Assembly (NCBI RefSeq): GCF_005484985.1
Contig: NZ_CP027942.1
Location: forward strand, 1,860,001-1,924,000
Direction of reading: 5' to 3'
Length of the DNA stretch: 64,000 bases
From: Agrococcus sp. SGAir0287
GTDB lineage: Bacteria > Actinomycetota > Actinomycetes > Actinomycetales > Microbacteriaceae
Part shown: piece by piece, positions 20,793 through 29,869 of the stretch
How the letters are laid out: the number at the start of each line of letters is the position of its first letter
How positions within the stretch are numbered: position 1 is the first letter of the stretch
Notes under the pieces: generated by a model
What the model saw: the letters and a program-made list of their open reading frames with translations, nothing else
Database searches by the model: none
Told to the model about the DNA's origin: nothing
Program-made: the position numbers and the translations under genes

Positions 20793-21484
20793 AGAACACG
20801 CTGACGGGCGTCGAGCTCACGGGCGCGCAGCTGCGCGACTACCTCGAGTTCTCGGCCCGCTACTTCGTGCAGACCGAGGTCGGCGCGACGTTCGACCCCG
20901 CCACCGGCACGAACGCCGCCTACCCCGATCGCCCCGAGGGCGTGCCGGACTACAACTACGACGTCATCGCGGGCCTCGACGACGTCATCGACGTGTCGCA
21001 GCCCGTCGGATCGCGCATCGCGACCCTGAACTACCCGGACGGCTCGGCCGTGGGCGACCACGACGTCTTCGTCATGGCCGTGAACAACTACCGGCAGTCG
21101 GGCGGCGGGGCGTACCCGCACGTCGCCTCCGCGCCCGTCGTGTACGACGAGCGGCTCGAGATCCGTCAGCTGCTCATCGACTGGGCGAGCGAGCGAGGCG
21201 TCATCGACGCATCCGAGTTCTTCACGCCGAACTGGTCGCTCACGACCGACGCGCAGGTCGCGCCCACCGACCCGCCGGTCGACCCCGAGCCGAGCGAGCC
21301 CGGACCGTCGACGCCCGCGCCGACGGATGGCGCCGGCGGTGGCGACGCGGTCGCGCCCGGCGCGGGCGGCAGCGGGTCGCTGCCGCAGACGGGCGCCGAG
21401 GGCCCGCTGGGGGCCGCGCTCGTCGCGACGCTCGCGCTGCTCGCGGGCGCGCTGCTCCTCGCGCGTCGCACCCGTCGGTGCTGA
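20793..21484 (+). pseudogene. beheaded cell-wall-anchored 5'-nucleotidase
   Basis: The open frame encodes only the C-terminal part of a bifunctional metallophosphatase/5'-nucleotidase: ENTLTGVELTGAQLRDYLEF, PDYNYDVIAGLDDVIDVSQP and FVMAVNNYRQSGG in order. These are followed by a Pro/Thr/Gly linker and a sortase anchor with LPQTG, a hydrophobic span and RRTRR. The N-terminal metallophosphatase domain and signal peptide, roughly 500 residues, are absent. Only 52 bases separate the first homologous codon from the previous gene. An internal ATG at 20867 exists but gives no export signal. Most likely a deletion remnant. Confidence 0.8.
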
Positions 21485-21498
21485 TCGCCGACGCGCAG

Positions 21499-21523
21499 GG
21501 GCCCGGCGCGTCGCGCCGGGCCC
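21499..21523. terminator. bidirectional terminator hairpin
   Basis: GGGCCCGGCGCG and CGCGCCGGGCCC are perfect mirror arms around 21511, between the nucleotidase remnant and the convergent tetR-type gene. Confidence 0.7.
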
Positions 21524-21547
21524 GTGTGCCGTGCCTCGTCCGTGCGC

Positions 21548-22174
21548 TCAGCCGATCGTGCGGCGGATGCAGCCGCGCGCGACCAGACGCGCATGCTGCA
21601 GGAACGACGGCTCCCCCGACTCGAGCCCGCGGAAGCCGAGCTCGACGAGCGCATCCACCATCGGTCCCGCGGTGTCGATCGCGACGGCCGCGAGCGCGTG
21701 CGGCACGTGATGGTCGCGCTCGAACGCGTCGACCACGGGGGCTGCGATCTCGGTCCACTGGACGCGCTCGCGCTGCGGTCCGAGGTCGACGCGGTCGCCC
21801 ATGCCGATCGAGCGCACGGAGGGCTCGGTGCGGTAGTGCTGCGCGACGACGTCGACGAAGGCATCGATCGCCTGCTCGAGCGTCGGCTGCCGGATCTCGA
21901 ACGCGGTGGCGAGGCGGGCGTGGAGCCGCTCGCGGCTGCGCCTGCCGAGCTCGACGAGGATCGCGACGCGATCCGGGAAGTAGCGGTAGACGCTGCCGAT
22001 GGCGAGGCCGGTCTCCTGCGCGATCGCGGCGGTCGTGAGCCGCTCCGCGCCGCGCTCGTCGACGATGCGTGCGGCGGCGTCGACGATCTGCGCGACGCGG
22101 CGTGCGGCGACGGCGGTCTGCGGCGCTCGTGGCGCCGTCGCGGCGGCGGACGGCATGGTCATGGTTCGTGTCAC
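21548..22174 (-). CDS. TetR-family regulator
   Basis: A 208-residue TetR protein with DNA-binding block QIVDAAARIVDERGAERLTT and IGSVYRYFPDRVAIL; the ligand domain has no recognised family. The GTG at 22174 was chosen because GGAGGT lies 6 bases upstream; the ATGs at 22162 and 22156 lack a spaced site. That ribosome site sits in the loop of an inverted repeat GGTGA/TCACC, so translation may be self-controlled. No obvious efflux target is adjacent; the divergent neighbour is the GNAT gene further upstream on the same strand. Confidence 0.88.
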   Translation of the reverse strand: MTRTMTMPSAAATAPRAPQTAVAARRVAQIVDAAARIVDERGAERLTTAAIAQETGLAIGSVYRYFPDRVAILVELGRRSRERLHARLATAFEIRQPTLEQAIDAFVDVVAQHYRTEPSVRSIGMGDRVDLGPQRERVQWTEIAAPVVDAFERDHHVPHALAAVAIDTAGPMVDALVELGFRGLESGEPSFLQHARLVARGCIRRTIG

Positions 22175-22332
22175 GGTGATACCTCCGTCACCGAGACGTG
22201 ACGAGGATGCCTCGTGTGACGGCTTCCTCGGAATCTGTACCCCGATGCGTCGGAGGGCGTCGTCGTCGATCACGCGACGATCGTGGCACCGCAGGACGCC
22301 GGCGTCACGCTTCGGGGGACGCGCCGCGTCCC

Positions 22333-22794
22333 CTACGGCAGCGCTCTGCGCGCCACGAACGCGCGATCGCCCGTCTCGGCGTCGGCGAGCGGCAGGCCGT
22401 GGCGGTCGTAGAAGCGCTGCGCGTCGACGTCGGGCTCGTCGACCTCGACCTCGAGCTCCGTGGCGCCGCGACGCGCAGCCTCGGCCGCGACGGCCTCGAG
22501 CACCGCGGCCCCGATCCCCGCGCTCCGCGCATGCGGCTCGACGTAGAGCTCGTCGAGCAGCGCGACCGTGCCCGCCCACACGTTGGGCCGCAGCGTGACG
22601 AGCGCGACCGCGGTCGGCGGCGAGCCCGCGACGATCGCGAAGGCGTCGTCGCGCGTCAGCAGGGTGGCGAGCCGCTCGGCGAGCACCTCCGCCCGCGGCG
22701 TCGGGGTCGCGAACTCGACGTTGAAGTCATGCAGGAGGCGCGCGACGTCCCGCGCATCCACGACCGTCGCGACCCGCGCATCCTCGCCCGCCAT
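22333..22794 (-). CDS. GNAT N-acetyltransferase
   Basis: A 153-residue acetyltransferase. The acetyl-CoA loop is visible as ARSAGIGAAVLEAV, after the beta-strand VALLDELYVEPHA; C-terminal FYDRHG is typical of the fold. Substrate unknown. The start at 22794 precedes MAGEDARVATVVDARDVARL. Probably monocistronic, 158 bases upstream of the TetR gene on the same strand. Confidence 0.9.
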   Translation of the reverse strand: MAGEDARVATVVDARDVARLLHDFNVEFATPTPRAEVLAERLATLLTRDDAFAIVAGSPPTAVALVTLRPNVWAGTVALLDELYVEPHARSAGIGAAVLEAVAAEAARRGATELEVEVDEPDVDAQRFYDRHGLPLADAETGDRAFVARRALP

Positions 22795-22881
22795 GGCTCG
22801 ACGATAGCCCCGCGTCGGCCGCGACGGCGCTCGGGTCGGATGGGAGGATGGGCGCGTCCCGTCCGCACCCTCAGGAGCGCC

Positions 22882-23235
22882 ATGCCGTCGTCGCGATCGA
22901 ACCGTGCACGTGAGGCGCAGCCCCGATTCCAGCGGAACGCGCTCGCGCCGGGCATCCTCGGCGCCGTCGCGGCGTTCGTCGGGCCCGCGCTGCTCGGCCA
23001 GGGCATCCACGTCGTCGTGCTCTTCGCGGTGGCGATCCTCGCGCTCATCGTCGCCGTGTTCGCCGGCCGAGCCGGCCAGTGGTGGTGGATCCCGTTCCTC
23101 GTCGCGATGGCCGTCGCGTGGAACCCCCTCTACCCCTTCCCCATGGAGGGGCCGTGGTGGATCGGCGCGCACGTCGCCGCGGGCCTCCTCTTCCTCACGA
23201 TCGGCGCGCTCGTGAAGGAGCGCGTCGAGGACTGA
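22882..23235 (+). CDS. DUF6804-like membrane protein
   Basis: A 117-residue protein with four membrane segments starting after a basic N-terminus. The block GQWWWIPFLVAMAVAWNPLYPFP matches, from memory, a small uncharacterised actinobacterial family (DUF6804-like). It is preceded by AGGAGCGCC. Function unknown. Confidence 0.65.
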   Translation: MPSSRSNRAREAQPRFQRNALAPGILGAVAAFVGPALLGQGIHVVVLFAVAILALIVAVFAGRAGQWWWIPFLVAMAVAWNPLYPFPMEGPWWIGAHVAAGLLFLTIGALVKERVED

Positions 23236-23273
23236 CGCGGAATCGCCCACCTCGCGACGCGGTTGCACCTCGC

Positions 23274-23564
23274 ATGGACGAGCGAGCGGACGAGGGCGTG
23301 CTGCTGGAGCTGTTCTCGACGTCGTTCTGCGGCGCGTGCAGGCAGACCCGCGCGATGCTCGATCGTGCGGCGAGCCTCGTGCCGGGTGCGGCGGTCGTCG
23401 AGCACGACCTCGCCCTCGAGCCCGAGCTGGGCGAGGCGCACGGCATCGTGCGATCCCCCACCGTCGTCGTGCGGTCGTCCGACGGGCGTGAGGTCCTGCG
23501 CGCCGCGGGCGTGCCGACGGTGCCGCAGGTGCTCGTCGCCGCCGAGCGGGCGCTCGTGCGCTGA
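23274..23564 (+). CDS. thioredoxin-like protein
   Basis: A 96-residue thioredoxin fold with active site SFCGACRQT near residues 18-26 and the cis-Pro region RSPTVVV. It lacks an export signal, so it acts in the cytoplasm as a thiol-disulfide reductant. It is shorter than classical thioredoxin. It precedes the olefin operon by 111 bases; any link to it is unproven. Confidence 0.85.
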   Translation: MDERADEGVLLELFSTSFCGACRQTRAMLDRAASLVPGAAVVEHDLALEPELGEAHGIVRSPTVVVRSSDGREVLRAAGVPTVPQVLVAAERALVR

Positions 23565-23622
23565 TGCCGAGCCACCGTTCGCCTGCGACGTATGCCGTTC
23601 GAGGACTGCATGCACGGGCGTA

Positions 23623-23644
23623 GCATGGTGGCTTCTGACCATGC
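23623..23644. promoter_or_regulatory. inverted repeat upstream of oleA
   Basis: GCATGGT at 23623-23629 and ACCATGC at 23638-23644 are perfect mirror arms with 8 bases between, followed by tandem GGGCCCAT. The site is 31 bases before the oleA start and overlaps a possible -10 box TAGCAT, so it could be a repressor site for the olefin operon (inference). Confidence 0.4.
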
Positions 23645-23675
23645 GGGCCCATCGGGCCCATGCGACGGAGGTCCA

Positions 23676-24698
23676 GTGGCCGGCAACGCCACCACGCGTT
23701 TCGCGAATGCATCCCTGCTCTCGGTCGCGAGCACCCTGCCGAGCAGGGTGACCTCGTCCGACGACATCGAGGAGCGGCTCGCGCCCGCGCTGCGGCGACT
23801 GCGACTGCGCAAGGGCATGCTGCGCCGCGTCGCCGGGGTGCTCGAGCGTCGCAACTGGGCGGAGGGCGAGTCGACCGACGAGGCGACGATCGACGCGGGG
23901 CGTCGTGCCCTCGCGCAGGCGGGCGTCGACGCGAGCGAGGTGGGACTGCTCGTCAACACCTCCGTGACGCGCAAGCACCTCGAGCCGTCCGTCGCCGTGC
24001 GGCTGCACCACGGCCTCGGTCTGCCGTCGTCGGCGATCAACTTCGACGTCGCCAACGCATGCCTCGGATTCGTGAACGGCATGAGCCTCGCCGCGAGCCT
24101 CGTCGATGCCGGGCAGGTGCGCTACGCGATCGTCGTGAACGGCGAGGACGCCGACGAGATCCAGACGAACACCATCGAGCGCCTGCTCACCGCCGACGGC
24201 GACCGCGAGGCGTTCATGAGCGAGTTCGCCTCGCTCACCCTCGGCTCGGGCTCGGCCGCCGCGGTCATCGGGCGCAGCGACGAGCACCCCGAGGGCCACC
24301 GCATCGTCGGCGGCGTCACGCGGGCCGCGACGCAGTTCCACGACCTGTGCGTCGGCAGCGTCGACGGCATGTTCACGGATGCGAAGGCGCTGCTGAAGGG
24401 CGGGCTCGACCTCGTCGTCTCCGCGTGGAAGGAGGCGTCGCCCGAGTGGGACTGGGCCACGATGGATCGCTACATCACCCATCAGGTCTCCTCGGTGCAC
24501 ACGAACGCGATCGTCAAGGCGGCGTCGCTCGACCGCGACCGCGTGCCCGTGACGTACCCGGAGCTCGGCAACGTCGGCCCGGCATCCATCCCCATCACGC
24601 TCGACCAGCAGCAGGCGAGCCTCGGCAAGGGCGATCGCGTGCTGCTCATGGGCGTCGGCTCGGGGCTCAACACCGCGATGCTCGAACTCGCGTGGTGA
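23676..24698 (+). CDS. oleA: OleA, acyl-CoA head-to-head condensing enzyme
   Basis: A 340-residue thiolase-superfamily (FabH-like) enzyme that condenses two long-chain acyl-CoAs to a 2-alkyl-3-ketoacid. The nucleophile is the Cys in FDVANACLGFVNG, the His is in YITHQVSS and the Asn is in ELGNVGPASIP. The GTG at 23676 has GGAGG 5 bases upstream. It is first in the oleA-oleBC-oleD operon, and this context separates it from ordinary FabH. Confidence 0.92.
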   Translation: MAGNATTRFANASLLSVASTLPSRVTSSDDIEERLAPALRRLRLRKGMLRRVAGVLERRNWAEGESTDEATIDAGRRALAQAGVDASEVGLLVNTSVTRKHLEPSVAVRLHHGLGLPSSAINFDVANACLGFVNGMSLAASLVDAGQVRYAIVVNGEDADEIQTNTIERLLTADGDREAFMSEFASLTLGSGSAAAVIGRSDEHPEGHRIVGGVTRAATQFHDLCVGSVDGMFTDAKALLKGGLDLVVSAWKEASPEWDWATMDRYITHQVSSVHTNAIVKAASLDRDRVPVTYPELGNVGPASIPITLDQQQASLGKGDRVLLMGVGSGLNTAMLELAW

Positions 24699-24732
24699 TC
24701 GTGCCCGCCGACGACGCGAGGACGCCGACCGC

Positions 24733-27687
24733 ATGACGGCGCCCGCCGCGCATCCCCCTGCCGGGCTGCCCGGGCTCGACCCGCGCTGGAGCCGCATCGT
24801 GGAGGTCGACGGGCGCGGACTCGACGCCGGCGTCGTGCGCGGCTGGCACTGCCTCGACACGGCGGCGGTGCTCGAGGAGGCGCGCGCGCCGATCGTCGGC
24901 ACGATCCTCGCCGTGCACGGCAACCCGACGTGGTCGTACCTGTGGCGGTCGCTCGCGGCATCGACCGTCGCCGCGGCGCAGGGCGGCGCACCCGCGTGGC
25001 GCGTCGTCGCCGTCGACCAGCTCGACATGGGCTGGTCGGAGCGGACGGGCGTGCACCGGCCGCTCGCGCAGCGCGTCGCCGACCTCGCAGCGTTCACCGA
25101 CGCGATCGGGCTCGCAGGTCCCGTCGTCACCATCGGTCACGACTGGGGCGGCGTCGTCTCGATGGGCTGGGCGGTCGACCACCCGGAGTCTCTCGCGGGC
25201 CTCGCGCTGCTGAACACCGCGATCCATCACCCGGCCGGCGTGCCCATCCCCGCGCCCCTGCGCCTCGCGAGCGCGCGCGGGATGCTCGCCGCCTCGACGG
25301 TGCGCACGACCGCGTTCCTCGACACGACGCTCGCGCTCGCCTCACCCGCCCTGGCGCCCGACGTGCGCGCCGCGTATCGCGCGCCGTACGCGACGGCGGC
25401 TCGCCGCGGCGGCATCGGCGGCTTCGTCGCCGACATCCCCGCGGACGAGCGGCACGCGTCGCGGGCGGAGCTCGACCGCATCGCCGCGGGCGTCGCGGCG
25501 CTCACGGTGCCCGCGCTCATGCTGTGGGGTCCGCGCGACCCGATCTTCGGCGACCGCTACCTCGACGACCTCGTCGACCGCCTGCCGCACGCCGACGTGC
25601 ACCGATTCGAGGGTGCCGGACACCTCGTGGCCGAGGAGCGCCCCTACGCCGACGCCGTCCTGACGTGGCTCGGCGAGCGGCTGCCGGACGGCGAGGTGCG
25701 GACCGCGGACGGCGCGGCCGCGGACGAGCCGGTGCCGGATGCGCCCGCGTTCGTGCCGATCTGGGCCGGGCTCGACGCGCGCGCGGACGACGACGACGTC
25801 GCCGTCGTCGACATGGCCGTGCGGGCGGGGCAGCCGCCTCGCGAGGTCTCGTGGCGGCGGCTCGGCGAGCGCGTCCGCGGCATCGCGGCGGGCCTGTCGC
25901 GCCTGGGCGTGCGGCGCGGCGATCGCGTGTCGCTGCTCGTGCCCCCTGGACCGACGCTGACGGCCGCGCTCTACGCATGCCTGCGCATCGGCGCGGTCGT
26001 GGTCGTCGCCGACGCCGGCCTGGGCGTGCGCGGGCTCACCCGCGCCGTGCGCGGCGCCTGGCCCGACGTCATCATCGGCGAGACGCCGGGCCTCGCCGCG
26101 GCCCGCGCGCTCGGCTGGCCGGGCATGCGCATCTCCGCCCGTCGCCTCCCGGCTGCCGCCCGCGCCGCCCTCGGCGTCGAGCGCAGCCTCGGCGAGGTGG
26201 CCGCGGTCGGCGCGGATGCCCCGCTGCCCGAGCCGCCGGGCGCCGACGACGAGGCTGCGATCCTCTTCACCTCCGGCTCCACGGGGCCTGCGAAGGGCGT
26301 CGTCTATCGCCACGGGCAGCTCGCCGCGCTGCGCGACGTGCTGGCGGCGCACTTCGCGATCACCCGCGACACCGGCCTCGTGACGGGCTTCGCACCCTTC
26401 GCGCTGCTCGGCCCGGCGCTCGGCACCCGGTCGGCGACGCCCGACATGGACGTGTCGTCGCCGCGCACGCTCACCGCGAGCGCGGTCGCCGCCGCCGTGC
26501 GCGCATCCGACGGCCGCATCGTCTTCCTCTCGCCCGCCGCCATCCTCAACGTCGTCGCGACCGCCGACGCGCTCACCACCGACGACCGCGCCGTGCTGGC
26601 GCGCGTCGAGACGTTCCTGTCGACGGGTGCGCCCGTCGCGCCCTCGCTGCTCGCGGCCGCGCAGGCGCTCATGCCGAACGCGACGCCGCACACCCCGTAC
26701 GGCATGACGGAGTGCCTGCTCGTCACCGACGTGACGCTCGCGGGCATCGAGGATGCGGCGTCGGCGGCGGACGCGGGCGTGTGCGTCGGTCGACCCATCG
26801 GCTCGAACCGCGTGCTCGTGGCAGCGCTCGATGCATCCGGGTCGGCCTCCGGCGAGCCCTCCGCGGAGCCGGGCGTGCTCGGCGAGATCGTCGTCTCCGC
26901 CCCGCACCTCAAGCAGGGCTACGACCGGCTGGCGCTGATCGATCGGGATGCCGTGCGCGGCACGCCCTCCGACCCCCTCCGTGACGAGCGAGCCTCCGCC
27001 CACCCGCTCACCGACGAGCGAGCCTCCGCCCACCCGCTCACCGACGAGCGAGCCTCCGCCCACCCGCTCCCCGACGAGGGAGCCTCCGCCCACCCGCTCC
27101 CCGACGAGCGAGCATCCGCCCACCCGCTCCCCGACGAGCGAGCATCCGCCCACCCGCTCCCCGACGAGCGAGCATCCGCCCACCCGCTCCCCGACGAGCG
27201 AGCATCCGCCCACCCGCTCCTTGAGGAGCGAGCGCAGCGAGCGTCTCGAAAGGAGCCCACCGATCCCCACAGCCGCTGGCACCGCACGGGCGACGTCGGC
27301 CACCTCGACGCCGAGGGTCATCTCTGGATCGAGGGCCGCCTCCCCCACGTGCTCGTGACCGCCGACGGCCCTGTCGCGCCGGTCGGCGCGGAGCAGGACG
27401 TCGAGCGCGTCGAGGCCGTCCGCCGAGCCGCGGTCGTCGGCGTCGGCCCGCGGGGGCTGCACCAGGCCGTCGCGGTCGTCGAGACCGTCGAGGGCGCGCG
27501 CGCTACCGGCCTCGCCGACGTCGCGCTCGCCGCCCACGTGCGCGCGAGCACGCGCCTGCCGCTCGTCGCGGTCCTCGTGGTGCCCGCGCTGCCCACGGAC
27601 ATCCGCCACAACTCGAAGATCGACCGCGCGCGCCTGTCGGCGTGGGCGGATCGGCTGCTCGCGGGCGAGCGGGCGGGGGCGCCGTGA
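24733..27687 (+). CDS. oleBC: OleBC fusion: beta-lactone decarboxylase + beta-lactone synthetase
   Basis: A 984-residue fusion. Residues 1-325 are an alpha/beta hydrolase of the haloalkane-dehalogenase type with the Asp nucleophile in GHDWGGVVSMGW and the His in FEGAGHLVAEE. This is OleB, which decarboxylates a beta-lactone to a cis-alkene. Residues 345-984 are an AMP-dependent synthetase (OleC) with ILFTSGSTGPAKGVVYRH, HTPYGMTE and RTGDVGHLD, which closes the lactone using ATP. Natural OleBC fusions occur in other actinobacteria. Residues 751-830 are eight decapeptide repeats in a surface-loop position just before the RTGD block. The stop overlaps the oleD GTG. Confidence 0.92.
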   Translation: MTAPAAHPPAGLPGLDPRWSRIVEVDGRGLDAGVVRGWHCLDTAAVLEEARAPIVGTILAVHGNPTWSYLWRSLAASTVAAAQGGAPAWRVVAVDQLDMGWSERTGVHRPLAQRVADLAAFTDAIGLAGPVVTIGHDWGGVVSMGWAVDHPESLAGLALLNTAIHHPAGVPIPAPLRLASARGMLAASTVRTTAFLDTTLALASPALAPDVRAAYRAPYATAARRGGIGGFVADIPADERHASRAELDRIAAGVAALTVPALMLWGPRDPIFGDRYLDDLVDRLPHADVHRFEGAGHLVAEERPYADAVLTWLGERLPDGEVRTADGAAADEPVPDAPAFVPIWAGLDARADDDDVAVVDMAVRAGQPPREVSWRRLGERVRGIAAGLSRLGVRRGDRVSLLVPPGPTLTAALYACLRIGAVVVVADAGLGVRGLTRAVRGAWPDVIIGETPGLAAARALGWPGMRISARRLPAAARAALGVERSLGEVAAVGADAPLPEPPGADDEAAILFTSGSTGPAKGVVYRHGQLAALRDVLAAHFAITRDTGLVTGFAPFALLGPALGTRSATPDMDVSSPRTLTASAVAAAVRASDGRIVFLSPAAILNVVATADALTTDDRAVLARVETFLSTGAPVAPSLLAAAQALMPNATPHTPYGMTECLLVTDVTLAGIEDAASAADAGVCVGRPIGSNRVLVAALDASGSASGEPSAEPGVLGEIVVSAPHLKQGYDRLALIDRDAVRGTPSDPLRDERASAHPLTDERASAHPLTDERASAHPLPDEGASAHPLPDERASAHPLPDERASAHPLPDERASAHPLPDERASAHPLLEERAQRASRKEPTDPHSRWHRTGDVGHLDAEGHLWIEGRLPHVLVTADGPVAPVGAEQDVERVEAVRRAAVVGVGPRGLHQAVAVVETVEGARATGLADVALAAHVRASTRLPLVAVLVVPALPTDIRHNSKIDRARLSAWADRLLAGERAGAP
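26983..27222 (+). repeat. eight 30-bp tandem repeats inside oleBC, with a REP-like tail
   Basis: Eight units, each encoding DERASAHPLP or a close variant, keep frame through OleC. The unit DNA reads CACCCGCTCCCCGACGAGCG plus AGCATCCGC. The array ends at 27223 in a full REP-like element (TTGAGGAGCGAGCGCAGCGA to GAAAGGAGCCCACCG, to 27266) almost the same as the intergenic one at 58979. The unit therefore looks like an amplified part of a REP element that entered the gene. Confidence 0.9.
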
Positions 27688-28652
27688 CGGTGCTCGTCAC
27701 CGGAGCGTCCGGCTTCCTCGGCCGCGCCGTCACCGCGGCGCTCGTCGCCGAGGGCCACGCCGTGCGCACGCTGCAGCGCCGCCCCTCGGGCGTGACCGGC
27801 GCATCCGACGTGCTCGGCACGGTCGCCGATGCGGCTGCGATCGCACGCGCGATCGACGGCGTCGACGCCGTCGTGCACCTCGCGGCGAAGGTCTCGCTCG
27901 CCGGCGATCCGGCCGAGTTCCGCGCCGTGAACGTCGAGGGCACGCGCACGCTGCTCGACGCGGCGCAGGCGGAGGGCGTGCAGCGCTTCGTGCAGGTCTC
28001 CTCGCCGTCGGTCGCCCACGCGGGGTCGGCGCTCGTCGGCGTCGGCGCCGAGCCGGCCTCGCCGGAGCACGCGCGCGGCGACTACGCACGCACGAAGGCA
28101 GAGGCGGAGCTGCTCGCGCTCGGCCGCGACTCCGCCGCGATGCCCGTCGTCGCCGTGCGCCCGCACCTCGTGTGGGGGCCCGGGGACGCGCAGCTCACCG
28201 AGCGCATCGTCGATCGCGCCCGGCGTGGTCGCCTGCCGCTGCTGAACGGCGGGACGGCGCTCGTCGACTCGACGTACGTCGACAACGCCGCCTCCGGCAT
28301 CGCCGCGGCGCTGCGCCGCGCCGACGTCGCGCACGGCCGCGCGTTCGTGCTCACGAACGGCGAGCCGCGGCCGGTCGGCGACCTCATGGCGGGCATCTGC
28401 CGCGCCGCGGGCGTGCGCGTGCCGCGGTGGAGCATCCCCGCCGGCGTGGGCCGTGCCGCGGGCGCGCTCGTCGAGCGCGTGTGGGAGGTGCGTCCGGGCG
28501 AGGACGAGCCGCCGATGACGCGCTTCCTCGCCGAGCAGCTCTCGACGGCGCACTGGTTCGACCAGCGCGCGACGCGCGAGGCGCTCGACTGGGCGCCGTC
28601 GGTGTCGATCGACGAGGGGCTGGCGCGCCTCGCCGCGTCGTACGGGCGCTGA
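27684..28652 (+). CDS. oleD: OleD, 2-alkyl-3-ketoacid reductase
   Basis: A 322-residue extended SDR that reduces the OleA product to a 2-alkyl-3-hydroxyacid with NADPH. The cofactor motif is TGASGFLGRAV, the catalytic pair is in DYARTKAEAELL and the block DSTYVDNAASGIAAAL is typical of the 3beta-HSD/OleD group. The GTG start overlaps the oleBC stop. It completes the set needed for long-chain olefins. Confidence 0.9.
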   Translation: MTVLVTGASGFLGRAVTAALVAEGHAVRTLQRRPSGVTGASDVLGTVADAAAIARAIDGVDAVVHLAAKVSLAGDPAEFRAVNVEGTRTLLDAAQAEGVQRFVQVSSPSVAHAGSALVGVGAEPASPEHARGDYARTKAEAELLALGRDSAAMPVVAVRPHLVWGPGDAQLTERIVDRARRGRLPLLNGGTALVDSTYVDNAASGIAAALRRADVAHGRAFVLTNGEPRPVGDLMAGICRAAGVRVPRWSIPAGVGRAAGALVERVWEVRPGEDEPPMTRFLAEQLSTAHWFDQRATREALDWAPSVSIDEGLARLAASYGR

Positions 28653-28664
28653 GCGCCGCCCGCC

Positions 28665-29570
28665 CTACAGGCCGAGCCGTCGCAGGCGGAGCCGCGCCAT
28701 GTCCTGCGCGCGCGGACCGGACCCCAGGGCGCGCTCGGCGACGCGCAGGACGATCCGCGTCGCCGTGCGCACGGGCAGCCATGTGCGGCGCAGGCCGAGC
28801 ATGCGCCGCACGCGCGGCGGCAGGGTCGCGACGGCTGCGGCGAAGAGCACGCGGTAGGCGACGCCCATGAGCCCCGTGAACGGCGGTCGGCGCAGGAATC
28901 GCACGACGTCGTCGACGCGCTCGTCGCGACGCAGCTCGCCGCGGTCGAGGAACCCGTCGAGCTCGGCGCGCAGCGCGGCCTCGGTGACGGGCGGATCGGT
29001 CACGCGCATGAGGCGCCCGGCGGTCGCCCAGTCGGCGACGTACGCGTCGGCGCCACCGGGGATAGCACCGCCGTACGCCTGGTGGCTGCGCAGGAACGCA
29101 TCCGTGAAGGCGAGGTGCACCCACCGCACGAGGTCGGGCGCGTCGGCGCTGTACTGCTGCGTGGTGCCGTCGCCGGCGACGTACTCGCCGCGCACGCGCC
29201 GGTGGAACCTGCCCACCCGCGCCGTCTCGGCATCCGCCTGCGCCGTCGACGCGTACGTGAGCGTGATGACCCAGCGGACGGTGCCCGTGAGCCGCGCGAT
29301 GGGCTCCTCGCGGTAGCGCGACCAGTCGTGCACGCCGGCGAGCGCGCCGGGATGCAGCGCCTGCAGCAGCAGCGCGCGGATGCCGGCGACGAGCGTGCCC
29401 ATCCCGGCGTGCACCGTCCACGCCGGTCCGTCCTCGGCGAAGTAGCCCGCGTCGTCGCCCTCCGCGATCGCGCGCACGTAGGGCGCCATGCCCGTCGGGT
29501 CGCCCGCGAGCGCCGTGAGGAGGCGCGCGCGGATCCGCATCAGGAAGCCGGGGGCCGAGGCGGACGTCAC
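28665..29570 (-). CDS. oxygenase MpaB family / DUF2236 protein
   Basis: A 301-residue protein of the DUF2236 family, related to MpaB and latex-clearing oxygenases that can bind haem. Visible blocks are LLQALHPGALAGVHDWSRY, RWVHLAFTDAFLRSHQAY and an Arg/His-rich core; the catalytic activity here is unknown. The GTG at 29570 starts just before the family N-terminus. It converges on oleD with 12 bases between stops and no clear hairpin, so read-through is possible. Confidence 0.82.
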   Translation of the reverse strand: MTSASAPGFLMRIRARLLTALAGDPTGMAPYVRAIAEGDDAGYFAEDGPAWTVHAGMGTLVAGIRALLLQALHPGALAGVHDWSRYREEPIARLTGTVRWVITLTYASTAQADAETARVGRFHRRVRGEYVAGDGTTQQYSADAPDLVRWVHLAFTDAFLRSHQAYGGAIPGGADAYVADWATAGRLMRVTDPPVTEAALRAELDGFLDRGELRRDERVDDVVRFLRRPPFTGLMGVAYRVLFAAAVATLPPRVRRMLGLRRTWLPVRTATRIVLRVAERALGSGPRAQDMARLRLRRLGL

Positions 29571-29672
29571 GTTTCCAGCCTGCCAGCGCTCGTGCACGGA
29601 CCTCGTCCTCGCCGACCGGGCTTGCGCGGCGGCTCCGTGCCGCCCTCGTTCGCGCCACCCGCGGACATGCAC

Positions 29673-29704
29673 GAAGCCCCGGACCGATGCGGTTCCGGGG
29701 CTTC
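29673..29704 (-). terminator. terminator of tRNA-Pro
   Basis: GAAGCCCCGGACC pairs with GGTTCCGGGGCTTC with one bulged base around loop GATGC. It lies 20 bases past the tRNA 3' end on the minus strand. Confidence 0.8.
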
Positions 29705-29723
29705 TCGCGGTGAGGATTCGTGG

Positions 29724-29797
<74 letters not shown>

Positions 29798-29869
29798 TGG
29801 CATCCGATCTCGCGATCGGGCCTTGGAGAGTCTAGCCGCAGATTGGGGTGCTGGCTGACCAGATCGGCG

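Noticed and set aside
26983..27222. The 30-bp repeats as a CRISPR array.
   Set aside because: Units are directly abutting with no variable spacers, lie in a coding frame, and no cas gene is near.
26919..27287. A minus-strand frame with repeated SSGSGWADAR over the oleBC repeats.
   Set aside because: It is the reverse reading of the 30-bp repeats; the plus frame is continuous with OleC motifs on both sides.
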